From Lachnotalea sp041821265 (GTDB taxonomy: Bacteria > Bacillota > Clostridia > Lachnospirales > Lachnospiraceae): a DNA stretch of 64,000 bases. Below the pieces are notes generated by a model that was not told the origin of the DNA, did not search any database, and saw nothing but the letters and a program-made list of their open reading frames with translations. Below are positions 53,093 through 61,999 of this stretch, in pieces; position 1 is the stretch's first letter; each line of letters begins with the position of its first letter. The DNA is taken from the NCBI GenBank assembly GCA_041821265.1, contig JBGUEQ010000006.1, positions 1 to 64,000 on the forward strand. Direction: 5' to 3'. Both the position numbers and the translations under genes were made by a program.

Positions 53093-53185
53093 GATAAGGG
53101 ATTCACAACATGACAAAATCAAGAGCACTTTAGCTAGAGTAAAGATTGAAAATATAATGATAGAAAGTTATCTATGAAACAAATG

Positions 53186-53232
53186 AGCGATGCATTCACT
53201 TTGAACAAAAGTATATGCATCGCTTATTTGTT
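53186..53232 (+). terminator. intrinsic terminator
   Basis: Perfect 10-bp stem AGCGATGCAT (53186-53195) with ATGCATCGCT (53215-53224), then TATTTGTTTG. A GC-rich patch with a small GTCTGC/GCAGAC hairpin (53262-53275) follows before the reverse-strand gene and may serve the other direction. Confidence 0.75.
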
Positions 53233-53303
53233 TGCACTGCAATCCACTCGGGCACGAGGGTGTCTGCAGGCAGACAGTTTGTTAAAAGTAACAAGCATTC
53301 ATA

Positions 53304-54050
53304 TTATCTATGATATTTAACAACACCATGAACAGCGTAAGAGATAAAACACATACACGATTTGATCATACCAAATCCCATATAACGATATACTTTAAAC
53401 GTCATTTTAGCGGAATGTAGTTTGTTACCTGATTTACCCGAACTGCTCAGTCGATATTTCAGTAACGGTTCATTTACAGCGCAGACTTTTTTGTATTTTT
53501 GTAATATCTTTAGCCACATGATGTAGTCTTCATGGCTGTCTTCATGCTCCATTGGAAATTCTAAAGCAACTTCTCTAAGTAATAAAACAGAAGAGCAGTT
53601 AATTAAGTTTTGACCTAACATCATTCGATAAGTAATATTTTCAGGAACAGCAAGTATTTTCCCGGTTAATTGTCCAACTGGAGTCATAAGTTCGCGAGCA
53701 GTAGCACAGAGTACACGTTGTTTCGCCTCTATCGTATCTAACTGCCTTGATAATTTATGAGGCAACCAATAGTCGTCTGAATCAAGAAATGCCACATATT
53801 TTCCTTTGGCAAGGGTTACACCCTTATTTCTGGAAGCAGCCGCTCCAAGATTTAGATCATTTCTTACATATAAAATGTTATCGTGAGTATCATATTTTTT
53901 TAATAATTTCTGTGTTTGATCGCTTGAACAGTCATCTATTATGATTAGTTCAAGCGGAATATCTTGTATAAGCACAGAATGAATAGCAGTCTCTATATAA
54001 TCACTGCTATTATAGGTTGGCATGATTACGGATACGATTGGATGGTCCAT
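53304..54050 (-). CDS. GT2 glycosyltransferase
   Basis: 248 aa. VSVIMPTYNSSDYIETAIHSVL, IDDCSSDQTQKLLKKY, AAASRNKGVTLAKGKYVAFLDSDDYW (metal site DSDD) and a HEDYIMWLKILQK motif place it in the WcaA/EpsE-like GT2 group. AAGGAG lies upstream of the ATG. It is downstream of the sugar transferase gene on the same strand, with a strong hairpin between the two, so its expression may be reduced or separately driven. Probably adds an early sugar to the chain begun by its neighbour. Confidence 0.82.
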   Translation of the reverse strand: MDHPIVSVIMPTYNSSDYIETAIHSVLIQDIPLELIIIDDCSSDQTQKLLKKYDTHDNILYVRNDLNLGAAASRNKGVTLAKGKYVAFLDSDDYWLPHKLSRQLDTIEAKQRVLCATARELMTPVGQLTGKILAVPENITYRMMLGQNLINCSSVLLLREVALEFPMEHEDSHEDYIMWLKILQKYKKVCAVNEPLLKYRLSSSGKSGNKLHSAKMTFKVYRYMGFGMIKSCMCFISYAVHGVVKYHR

Positions 54051-54071
54051 TTGATTTGGCTCCTTACTATG

Positions 54072-54118
54072 TTATAAAAGCTGATAGAATGCATATATGA
54101 TATGCATAGCCTATCAGC
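54072..54118 (-). terminator. reverse-strand terminator between the two reverse genes
   Basis: GCTGATAG (54080-54087) pairs with CTATCAGC (54111-54118), with a second inner stem ATGCATAT/ATATGCAT. Read on the reverse strand, TTTTATAAC follows. Confidence 0.7.
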
Positions 54119-54134
54119 CTTAACAGTATGATTG

Positions 54135-55532
54135 TTAATCGTTAAGTTTGTTTTGTGATTCGGAATTTTTTAAATTTTCTTTTTTGACAGCGGTTTGCTG
54201 TCCTTCATCTACGCCCTCTGTATTTTCCTTTTGAAATAGAATTTTAAATGTCATCAATAGTAATTTAAAATCTAGCCATATGGAATAATTTTCGAAATAC
54301 AACAAATCAAGCTTTAATTTATCATAAGGGGTTGTATTATATTTACCATATATTTGTGCATAACCAGTAAGACCGGCTTTTACTTTCAAACGAAATGAAA
54401 ACTCTGGAATATCTTCTTCGTACTGCGCAGCAATACTTGGACGTTCGGGTCTAGGTCCTACTAATGACATGTCACCCTTGAGGATATTAAACAATTGTGG
54501 AAGTTCATCAAAATGTATATTCCTTAAAACTCGTCCAACAGGAGTTACTCTGTCATCGTTTTTCATTGCAAGCCTAGCACCGTGTGTTTCAGAATCCATT
54601 TTCATACTTCTAAATTTATATATTATAAACTTTTTATTATTAAGTGTTAAACGTTCTTGTTTATATAATATAGGACCTCCATCATATGTTTTTACCAATA
54701 TTGCAATAATAATCATAAAAGGGGAAGTGATTATAATTAGTATTAAGGATACTACTAAGTCTAAAATACGCTTTGCAAAACTTTGTTCAAGATTTAGACC
54801 ACTGTTTCGTGATAAAAGTAGTGGTGAATCAAATAAATGAATGTTGTCGGATCCAAGTATAATAATATCAGACAATTTAGGCGTAACATATACTCGAATG
54901 GAGTATTTGAAACAATATTTTAAAATTACATTACGAATGTGTGCTGGAACATCGCAAATGATTACTGCTTCATAGGCAAGTATTTTTTCTAAAATAGTAT
55001 CTTCACCTTCGCTAATATGAATTGCTTCATGAATGTCATATTTATCTCTACGTGAACCCATCTTCTTAATCAATTCGGTGGAATCACGGTCACCATAAAT
55101 CATTATCATTTTACGTGGCGGATATAACTTGCTATAGACATATCTACTTATTAAAGACCAAAAACATATCAAACCAATGTCAATCGACGTCATTAAAAGT
55201 ATAGGCATTACACTCATTATTTTAGTTCCAATTAAACATATTTGCAAATAAGTAATAAAGTTCACTAATACCAGCGATAAGATTTGAGAATATATGACAT
55301 CTGACAGTCTAAGATACCCGATCTTAAAACCGCCGTATAATCTTGAGAAGAAATATGTTATCAAAACATAAAATATAAGTAAAACCCAATGTCCACGTTT
55401 GAAATATGGAATAGGAATCCCCTTGTTATAATAAATGATCCAAATATTCCAAAAAACTATTGTTTCAAGGGCTATAATAGCAGCCATTTCTACAAAAATA
55501 ACTAATCTTTTAAATTGTTCATTTCGATTCAA
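54135..55532 (-). CDS. polyprenyl-phosphate sugar-1-phosphate transferase, WbaP/CpsE type
   Basis: 465 aa; TTG start (55532) following GAGGTAG. Four membrane segments (about 10-130), a CoA-binding-like domain (MIMIYGDRDSTELIKKMG), a fifth membrane segment (about 255-280), then the catalytic sugar transferase domain: DGGPILYKQERLTLNNKKFIIYKFRSMKMD, HFDELPQLFNILKGDMSLVGPRPERP and VKAGLTGYAQIYGKY. It starts a glycan by loading a hexose-1-phosphate onto undecaprenyl phosphate; the family usually uses Glc or Gal. It is the second initiator in this window, unlike the small PglC-like enzyme at 10766. Confidence 0.9.
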   Translation of the reverse strand: MNRNEQFKRLVIFVEMAAIIALETIVFWNIWIIYYNKGIPIPYFKRGHWVLLIFYVLITYFFSRLYGGFKIGYLRLSDVIYSQILSLVLVNFITYLQICLIGTKIMSVMPILLMTSIDIGLICFWSLISRYVYSKLYPPRKMIMIYGDRDSTELIKKMGSRRDKYDIHEAIHISEGEDTILEKILAYEAVIICDVPAHIRNVILKYCFKYSIRVYVTPKLSDIIILGSDNIHLFDSPLLLSRNSGLNLEQSFAKRILDLVVSLILIIITSPFMIIIAILVKTYDGGPILYKQERLTLNNKKFIIYKFRSMKMDSETHGARLAMKNDDRVTPVGRVLRNIHFDELPQLFNILKGDMSLVGPRPERPSIAAQYEEDIPEFSFRLKVKAGLTGYAQIYGKYNTTPYDKLKLDLLYFENYSIWLDFKLLLMTFKILFQKENTEGVDEGQQTAVKKENLKNSESQNKLND

Positions 55533-55662
55533 ATCACTACCTCAAATTCTTCCTTTTGTAATAAAATCAACGTTGTAAGCATGTACTATATTCAGAGATA
55601 CCTAAATTGTATTTTGTATAAGTGTAACCACATAGCTTCACACTATATCATATTCAGTGTAA

Positions 55663-55691
55663 AGTTTAACAGAGGGTAAAAAACTTGTCAA
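55663..55691 (-). promoter_or_regulatory. sigma-A-like promoter for the reverse initiator operon
   Basis: On the reverse strand TTGACA (55691-55686), 17-base spacer, TAAACT (55668-55663), about 130 bases before the TTG start at 55532. Confidence 0.6.
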
Positions 55692-55713
55692 TATTGTTGA
55701 CAAAACTTGTCAA
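55685..55713. promoter_or_regulatory. triple TTGTCAA operator-like site
   Basis: TTGTCAA (55685-55691), its inverted copy TTGACAA (55697-55703) and a third direct copy (55707-55713). The first overlaps the reverse -35, which suits a regulator binding site. The regulator is unknown. Confidence 0.45.
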
Positions 55714-55815
55714 ATGAATATTCAAATTTAAATTAATTATATACCAAAAAAATGATGAATTGGGAAATAAATTCATATATACCAAATATTAATCAAATCG
55801 TAAGTAAATAGGTTT

Positions 55816-55844
55816 TGACTTTGAATTTTTTGTGATTTATAATC
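55816..55844 (+). promoter_or_regulatory. sigma-A-like promoter for the amidase operon
   Basis: TTGACT (55816-55821), 17-base spacer, perfect TATAAT (55839-55844), about 85 bases before the ATG at 55930. Confidence 0.75.
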
Positions 55845-55929
55845 GTAGTTAGATAAACATAATTTGTAACAAAAGTTGCAATTATGTTGAATTGCGATTT
55901 TATTTATTTAATAAGGAAGAGGAGAAGAT

Positions 55930-58900
55930 ATGCGATTAGTAAAAAAGGTTTTAGCAATCAGTTTGGCAACGACTTTGATGTTTACTGGAATAGAGATGCC
56001 GGTAAATGCCACAGAGTATTCAAATACTCAGACAGAAGAAGTTGCACAAACACAGACAGGGGCAGAATCAGTAGCAAGTAGTGATTCGTCTGATATTCAA
56101 GATTCAGTAACGGATGAAAGCGCAGATACTTCTACACAAGCAACAGAAGAAGTTTCGGCCACGGACGATGCAACGACAACAGATGAAACGGCTACAACAG
56201 ATGAGACAACAGTAACAGATGAGACAACAGTAACAGATGAGACAACAGTAACAGATGAGACAACAGTAACAGATGAGACAACAGCAACAGATGAGACAAC
56301 AGTAACAGATGAAACAACAGCAACAGATGAAACAACGACAACAGATGAGACAACAGCAACAGATGAAACAACTACAACAGATGAAGCGAAAGAGGTAGCA
56401 GAAATTTCTGACACTCAAAAGATGGTTAATGATGCTCTTTTAGTGAATGGAACTATTACTCTTTCACAAGATTTACAATTGGATGATATGTTAGAACTTA
56501 GTCTTCCACAAGATTTAGAGAAAGCAAAGCTTACAATTGAGTTAAATGGTTTTAAAATAACGTCAGAGAAAGCGGAAGCTTTAATGCATGTGGCACAAAA
56601 CGTTACCCTTACTATTAAAGGCGAAGGAAGCATGGTGAACAACGCAGAGAATGGTATTGTAATTTTTAATGAAGGTGCAATCAATTTAGATAATGCTGAA
56701 CTATTAGCAACTGGAAGCAAGAGTGTTGGAATTCTCAATAATAGTACACTTGGTGAAAAAGGTCTTATAATAAAGAGTGGTACAATTAAGGCTGAGTGGT
56801 TTGCAATAGGAAGAACAGCAAAGGCAGAAGCGTCGGCTAACCGACCAACTGCCTTTTTTGCAGCAGCAGGAATTGTTCTATCCTCAACGGATACAGAGAC
56901 AATAGAACAAGGTACCTATAGCGTTGATGAAAACGCTACAGTAATAGATGATTCAGAGAGTAATATAGAAGTATCAGAAACTGACACTTCAACAGATGAA
57001 TCAAGTGCAATAGATGAAACTACTACCACAGACGAAGTTACAACAACTGAGTCACAGGATACAACTATACAATCAGAAGTGTCAAGTGAAACTACGAATG
57101 ACGAAACAAATGTGGAAGCTAAAACAACAACAGTACAAGCACAACAAGCAACGATAGTTGCTCCAATAATGCCTGTTAATGTAAGAGCGACAGTAAATAG
57201 CTATAATAGTGTTACAATCGCTTGGAGCGGTGTAGCAGATGCAAAAGGGTATATTATAGAAAGAATTCAGCCTGGTACCGAGAGTACGTATACTGAGTTG
57301 CAAGTGATTACAGCAACAGAGTATACAGATACATCAATAGCGGTAGGCAAAGAATACAAATATCATGTTTATGCATATACATATGATGCAACAAATCAAA
57401 TGTTAAAGAGTACAGTCAGCACAGATGTATCAGCACAGACTTCAATAGCATCACCACAATCACTTACGGTAGAGCAATCTTCTCGAACAAGTATAAAATT
57501 GAATTGGGAAACTGTGGATGGTGCATTAAAATATAACGTATATAGAGCCAAAAAAGGTGGATCATATGAATTAATAAAAACGCTTGATGGTACGTACTAC
57601 AAAAACACAAAACTGAAGACGGGCACCAAATATTATTATAAGGTTACGGCAATCAATGGCGATTATGAAAGTGAGTATAGTAATACAGAGTCCATATATG
57701 CTGCAGCGAAAGCAGTCACAAATTTTAAAGTTTCAAGCAGTGCGTATAATAGAGTGGAACTTACTTGGAAAAAGCCAAGTGGAGCAACCAAATATAAAAT
57801 ATATCGCTCAACAAATGAAACGAGCGGATATAAAAGAATCAAGACAGTAACGTCTACTAATTTCACAGATACAAAAGTTAAAACGGGAGTTACCTATTAC
57901 TATAAGATTGTGTCTTATTCGAGTAATGCGAAGGGTGGTACGAGTAGTATTGTATCAGTTACGCCGGTTTCAGCAGCACCAACGAATGTTAAGGTTGTGT
58001 GCAAATCATATAGGAAAGCTAAACTTACTTGGAGTAAATCAAAGGGAGCTGGCGAGTATCAAATATATCGCTCAACTTCAAAAAAATATGGATATACGTT
58101 GATTGATACTGTATCTAGGCGTACCATGTCTTATATGGATAAAACAGTTATGGCAGGAACTAAGTATTATTATAAAATATGTGCTGTAACTAGGGATGAT
58201 GCAAGTGAGATGAGTGATGCGGTTTATGTTAAAATAAAACCACAAGCGGTGAAAGATTTAACTGCCGTGAGTGCTGGAGGTACTAGTACGACATTGGCGT
58301 GGTCATCAGCTAATGGTGCAGCAACCTACCTTATTTATCGTTCAACAAAAGAGAGTAGAGGATATAAACAAATCGGGTCTACTACTGCTTCAAATTATAC
58401 GGTTTCAAACCTTAAAAATGGTAAAACCTATTATTACAGAGTGTATGCTCAAGCAGGTAAGTATAAGAGTAGTTATAAACAAGTGTCCTACGTTAATCCT
58501 AACAGTATATCATTAAGCTCTAGTGCAGTGAATATTGAATCAGGAGCAACGGTGAATCTTACAGTAACATTTTCACCTACGTCGGTAACGGATACTTCAA
58601 TAACGTGGACTACAGCAAATAGCAAAATAGCAACAGTTTCTGACAAGGGTGTTGTTACCGCACTTGCATCGGGAGTAACCGTTGTTACAGCTACAGCTTG
58701 TAATGGTGTTACAGCTACTTGTGAAGTTAGTGTTGATCAAGAGACAACTGGGGTAGTAGTTGTATTAGATCCAGGACATGGTGGTTCAGATCCCGGAGCA
58801 GTTTCAGGTTCATATCAGGAAAAAAGTTTAAATCTTAAAATATCACAATACACGAAGGAAGAACTTGAGAAGTATAGTGGTATTACTGTAAGAATGACAA

Positions 58901-59331
58901 GAACAACGGATACGTTTGTACGCCTTGAAGACAGAACTACCATAGCTGCAAATTATGGCGCAGATTTACTTGTTAGTCAGCATCTTAACTCAGCAGCAGC
59001 ATCTGCGAATGGAGCTGAAGTATATGTATCACTTAACGGTAATTATAGCGCTGGTTCAACTAAACTGGGTTCCTTTATACTTAACAGATTAACTGGTGTC
59101 GGAATTAACAACCGTGGAGTAAAAACCAAATTATCATCAGATGGAGTAAATGATTATTATTCAGTAATTAGAAATAGTGTATCAAAAGGATTTCCAGGAA
59201 TTATTGTTGAAAGCGCATTTATGACAGGTTCAGATGATATAGGCATATTGGCAACTGAAGGTGGACTTAAATCCATAGGTATTGCTACAGCGACCGCTAT
59301 AGCAGAATATTATGGATTAAGCAAAAAATAA
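55930..59331 (+). CDS. secreted N-acetylmuramoyl-L-alanine amidase with FN3 repeats
   Basis: 1133 aa; ATG after GGAAGAGGAG. Signal peptide (VKKVLAISLATTLMFTG, likely cut after VNA near residue 27); a Thr/Asp/Glu stalk with twelve 6-residue repeats (about 82-153); a beta-rich stretch (160-300); a second Thr/Glu-rich spacer; five fibronectin-III-like domains (about 415-855, repeated YKIYRSTNETSGYKRI-like motifs); a Big_2-like domain (860-940); and a C-terminal Amidase_3 domain with LDPGHGGSDPGA, YQEKSLNLKI, SQHLNS and VESAFMT supplying the zinc ligands and catalytic Glu. It should cleave peptidoglycan stem peptides at the surface. No LPXTG motif, so attachment is non-covalent or it is released. 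Confidence 0.88.
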   Translation: MRLVKKVLAISLATTLMFTGIEMPVNATEYSNTQTEEVAQTQTGAESVASSDSSDIQDSVTDESADTSTQATEEVSATDDATTTDETATTDETTVTDETTVTDETTVTDETTVTDETTATDETTVTDETTATDETTTTDETTATDETTTTDEAKEVAEISDTQKMVNDALLVNGTITLSQDLQLDDMLELSLPQDLEKAKLTIELNGFKITSEKAEALMHVAQNVTLTIKGEGSMVNNAENGIVIFNEGAINLDNAELLATGSKSVGILNNSTLGEKGLIIKSGTIKAEWFAIGRTAKAEASANRPTAFFAAAGIVLSSTDTETIEQGTYSVDENATVIDDSESNIEVSETDTSTDESSAIDETTTTDEVTTTESQDTTIQSEVSSETTNDETNVEAKTTTVQAQQATIVAPIMPVNVRATVNSYNSVTIAWSGVADAKGYIIERIQPGTESTYTELQVITATEYTDTSIAVGKEYKYHVYAYTYDATNQMLKSTVSTDVSAQTSIASPQSLTVEQSSRTSIKLNWETVDGALKYNVYRAKKGGSYELIKTLDGTYYKNTKLKTGTKYYYKVTAINGDYESEYSNTESIYAAAKAVTNFKVSSSAYNRVELTWKKPSGATKYKIYRSTNETSGYKRIKTVTSTNFTDTKVKTGVTYYYKIVSYSSNAKGGTSSIVSVTPVSAAPTNVKVVCKSYRKAKLTWSKSKGAGEYQIYRSTSKKYGYTLIDTVSRRTMSYMDKTVMAGTKYYYKICAVTRDDASEMSDAVYVKIKPQAVKDLTAVSAGGTSTTLAWSSANGAATYLIYRSTKESRGYKQIGSTTASNYTVSNLKNGKTYYYRVYAQAGKYKSSYKQVSYVNPNSISLSSSAVNIESGATVNLTVTFSPTSVTDTSITWTTANSKIATVSDKGVVTALASGVTVVTATACNGVTATCEVSVDQETTGVVVVLDPGHGGSDPGAVSGSYQEKSLNLKISQYTKEELEKYSGITVRMTRTTDTFVRLEDRTTIAANYGADLLVSQHLNSAAASANGAEVYVSLNGNYSAGSTKLGSFILNRLTGVGINNRGVKTKLSSDGVNDYYSVIRNSVSKGFPGIIVESAFMTGSDDIGILATEGGLKSIGIATATAIAEYYGLSKK
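56173..56388 (+). repeat. 18-bp tandem repeat, 12 units
   Basis: Twelve in-frame 18-bp units coding for T-(V/A/T)-T-D-E-T in the amidase stalk; units 3 to 6 are nearly identical. Prone to slippage; each gain or loss changes the stalk by six residues without a frameshift. Confidence 0.93.
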
Positions 59332-59348
59332 TAGGAGAATAACTGGCC

Positions 59349-61856
59349 GTGAAAAAGAAAATTATTTCACTAATAATGATAGCCATAATGTTATTTTCTG
59401 TAACTTCAAATACTGCTTTGGCCTCTAACAGTGGGTTAGAGGTTCAAGGCGGTATTTCTTCTATTTATGGTACTACGGACGAGGTGGAAAGTGGGAATTA
59501 TACAATAGAGGAAGACGCTTCTATAGTCGAAGAGACAGAAAATGAGATAACGGTAGATAACAAAGATAATGGATTAACGGATACACAAACAACGGATGCA
59601 CAAACAACGGATGCACAAACAACGGATACGCAAGCAACGGACACACAAACAACGGATACACAAACAACGGATACACAAACAACGGGTACACAAGCAACGG
59701 ATGCACAAGCCAATACGGATACAACTATTGGCCCGGAATCAAATCAAGCTACGACTACAATTGATTCAACGCAAGAGTCTAACACAAACACGAGCGTTGT
59801 TCCGGCAACAGATGAGATTCTAGGTCCTAAAGCGGTAGAATCATTAAAATATAAATCGACCAACTTCAATGAAATAACACTTACTTGGAAAGCAAGTGAA
59901 GGTGCAAGTAAATATAAAATTTATCGTGCCACGAGTGAAGATGGTACCTATAAGAGAATAAAAACCACAAAATCAACTACATATAAACAGCGTAAATTAT
60001 CTTGCGGAAACATTTACTACTATAAAGTGATACCATATGAAGGTTCACTTGCAGGGGAAGCATCAATTATTAAAGTGAAAACAAAGCCGAACAAGATAAC
60101 TAATTTAACAACGAGTGTGAAGGATGATACAATAAAACTTACTTGGAAAAAGGGCAAGGGATCTACGAGTTATTATGTGTATCGTTCTACCAATAAAAAA
60201 TCAGGTTTTAAAAAAATCGGTGAAACAACAAAGTTAAAATATTCGGATAAAAATTTAGCGCGTGGAGAATCTTATTATTATAGAATATATCCTGTAAATA
60301 ATAATATTAAAGGAGCTAAAGTAACAACTTCAACAGCTTGCCGTGTTTTATTTGGACCGAAGGCAGTAACATCCCTTAAATTCAAAAGAATAAATTATAA
60401 AACAATTAAACTTACTTGGAGAGAGAGTAGGGGCGCGACCAAATATGTAATTTACCGAGCTACGAGTAAGGACGGTAAATACAAGAAAGTTAAGACTACT
60501 ACATCTTCATCGTTTCAGCAAAGTGGTTTGTCTTGTGGTAAGACATATTATTACAAGATAATACCATATAAAGATTCGGTTTCAGGTACAGCGAGAATTA
60601 GAAAAGTAAATACCAAGCCAGATAAGGTGAAAAAATTAAAGGCAACGGTACAGGATACAACAATTAAACTTACCTGGAAAAGAGGCATAGCAAACAAAAG
60701 TTATTATATATACCGTTCAACAAGTAAAAGTTCAGGTTATGCAAAAATTGCGGAAATAACAAAAACAAAGTATTATGATACGGAGTTAGAAAGCGACCAG
60801 ACTTATTATTATAAAATATATTCGGTAAGCAGAGGAACCAAAGGGAAAAAAGTTACTTGTAGTGCAACAATTGCTTCCACAGATGCTACAAATTCCACAG
60901 ATTCTACAGGTGAAATGCGAGCAGCATGGATTTCTTATCTTGATTATGGAACACTAAAGGATAAGAGCGAGAGTGAGTTTACTAAAAATATTGATGCAAT
61001 GTATGATACCGTATTATCGAATAACTTAAACACTGTAATTGTACATGTTCGTGCTTTTGGAGATGCAATATATCCATCCAATTATTATAGCTGGGCAAAT
61101 TTTGTTACATCAAATTCAGATGGACCAGGTTATGACCCACTTGCCATCATGATTGCAGAGGCACATAAAAAGGGACTTTCTTTCCAAGCTTGGATTAATC
61201 CATATAGAACAGCTGATGGAGGACGAGTCAATCCAGCTAGTAGTAGCGCTGTTAAGAAAATTATCAATGGTGTTGATGAAATTGTTTCGAATTATGATGT
61301 TGATGGAATTCATTTTGATGATTATTTTTATTTATCCACGGATAATACAAGTCAGGATGTTAAGATGCAAAATGTAAATCATATGATTCAGAGTGTATAT
61401 GCTAAAATAAAGTCCATTAATTCAAATGTTGTATTTGGAATAAGTCCAGCAGGAAATGTTGAATATGCCAAATCAATTGGGTGTGATGTGGATGCATGGC
61501 TTTCGAGTACAGGATATGTTGATTACGTTTGTCCACAGCTATATTGGTCAGATGATTATGTAACTAAAAGTGGTGTTTCTACTAAGATGTTTACAAACAC
61601 CATGAAACAATGGGCAAGTTTGAATCAGAATAATACAGCGCTGTATGCAGGACTGGCTCTCTATAAAGTAGGCGCACCACTTGAAACGGCGTGGGGAAGC
61701 GACTATGGATGGGGAAATAGTAACAGTAACTTATATGATCAATATAAGGCAGCAAAAAGCGATGGATATTCAGGATTTAGTTTGTATCGATATGGTTCTA
61801 TGGGATTATCAGCAGCAAAAGCAGAACTTGTAAATTTAAAAAAATTGTCACAATAA
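59349..61856 (+). CDS. secreted FN3-repeat protein with family-10-like glycosyl hydrolase domain
   Basis: 835 aa; GTG start with AGGAGAA upstream, 17 bases after the amidase gene. Signal peptide (KKKIISLIMIAIMLFSVTSNTALA); nine 5-residue Thr/Asp/Gln repeats (about 77-121); four FN3-like domains (about 158-510, AVESLKYKSTNFNEITLTWKA-like starts); and a C-terminal GHL10/DUF187-type TIM barrel (about 520-835): GEMRAAWISYLDYGTL, VIVHVRAFGDAIYPS, AWINPYRTADGG, VDGIHFDDYFY and CPQLYWSDDY. Members are thought to cut surface or peptidoglycan-linked glycan. Architecture mirrors the amidase, so both likely work on the same wall. Confidence 0.85.
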   Translation: MKKKIISLIMIAIMLFSVTSNTALASNSGLEVQGGISSIYGTTDEVESGNYTIEEDASIVEETENEITVDNKDNGLTDTQTTDAQTTDAQTTDTQATDTQTTDTQTTDTQTTGTQATDAQANTDTTIGPESNQATTTIDSTQESNTNTSVVPATDEILGPKAVESLKYKSTNFNEITLTWKASEGASKYKIYRATSEDGTYKRIKTTKSTTYKQRKLSCGNIYYYKVIPYEGSLAGEASIIKVKTKPNKITNLTTSVKDDTIKLTWKKGKGSTSYYVYRSTNKKSGFKKIGETTKLKYSDKNLARGESYYYRIYPVNNNIKGAKVTTSTACRVLFGPKAVTSLKFKRINYKTIKLTWRESRGATKYVIYRATSKDGKYKKVKTTTSSSFQQSGLSCGKTYYYKIIPYKDSVSGTARIRKVNTKPDKVKKLKATVQDTTIKLTWKRGIANKSYYIYRSTSKSSGYAKIAEITKTKYYDTELESDQTYYYKIYSVSRGTKGKKVTCSATIASTDATNSTDSTGEMRAAWISYLDYGTLKDKSESEFTKNIDAMYDTVLSNNLNTVIVHVRAFGDAIYPSNYYSWANFVTSNSDGPGYDPLAIMIAEAHKKGLSFQAWINPYRTADGGRVNPASSSAVKKIINGVDEIVSNYDVDGIHFDDYFYLSTDNTSQDVKMQNVNHMIQSVYAKIKSINSNVVFGISPAGNVEYAKSIGCDVDAWLSSTGYVDYVCPQLYWSDDYVTKSGVSTKMFTNTMKQWASLNQNNTALYAGLALYKVGAPLETAWGSDYGWGNSNSNLYDQYKAAKSDGYSGFSLYRYGSMGLSAAKAELVNLKKLSQ
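59577..59711 (+). repeat. 15-bp tandem repeat, 9 units
   Basis: Nine in-frame units of ACGGAT(A/G)CACAAACA type coding T-D-(T/A)-Q-(T/A) in the stalk of the hydrolase. Same kind of flexible spacer as in the amidase but a different unit, so it arose separately. Confidence 0.92.
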
Positions 61857-61887
61857 TAAATGAAAAAACAATAATTTCATTAAAAAA

Positions 61888-61917
61888 AAGCAGTAATTAT
61901 ATCGAAAAATACTGCTT
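61888..61917 (+). terminator. hairpin between hydrolase gene and rfbB
   Basis: AAGCAGTA pairs with TACTGCTT. No T-run follows on the forward strand (it does on the reverse strand), so termination here is doubtful. Its right arm overlaps the -35 of the rfbB promoter. Confidence 0.4.
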
Positions 61918-61944
61918 GAAGCATTAGACGTATAATGGTATAAT
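61916..61944 (+). promoter_or_regulatory. sigma-A-like promoter for rfbB
   Basis: TTGAAG (61916-61921), 17-base spacer, perfect TATAAT (61939-61944); a second TATAAT lies at 61931-61936. About 55 bases before the start at 62000. Confidence 0.68.
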
Positions 61945-61999
61945 TGTCCAAGATATGCGAGAAAACATATTTAAATTAGATAACATGGAGGAAATGAAT

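Larger units (their letters stand above)
55533..55929. other. divergent intergenic region, 397 bp
   Basis: Separates the reverse-strand initiator operon from the forward amidase operon and holds one sigma-A-like promoter for each plus an inverted-repeat cluster on the reverse -35. AGTGTAA occurs twice (55620s and 55656-55662). No gene or RNA was recognised. Confidence 0.6.

Noticed and set aside
53225..53300. GC-rich patch with small hairpin as a mobile element scar
   Set aside because: No inverted ends or target duplication could be found; it probably serves as a terminator region between convergent genes.
56173..56388. CRISPR-like periodicity
   Set aside because: The repeats are contiguous, in frame and without unique spacers, so they are a protein-coding tandem repeat.
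56097..56738. Reverse reading frames opposite the amidase repeat region
   Set aside because: They are antisense shadows of the low-complexity repeat (Val/Ser or Cys/Tyr repeats) and have no start signals.
59498..59724. Reverse Val/Cys-rich and Tyr/Pro-rich frames opposite the hydrolase repeat
   Set aside because: Same cause: tandem repeats keep antisense frames open without coding meaning.
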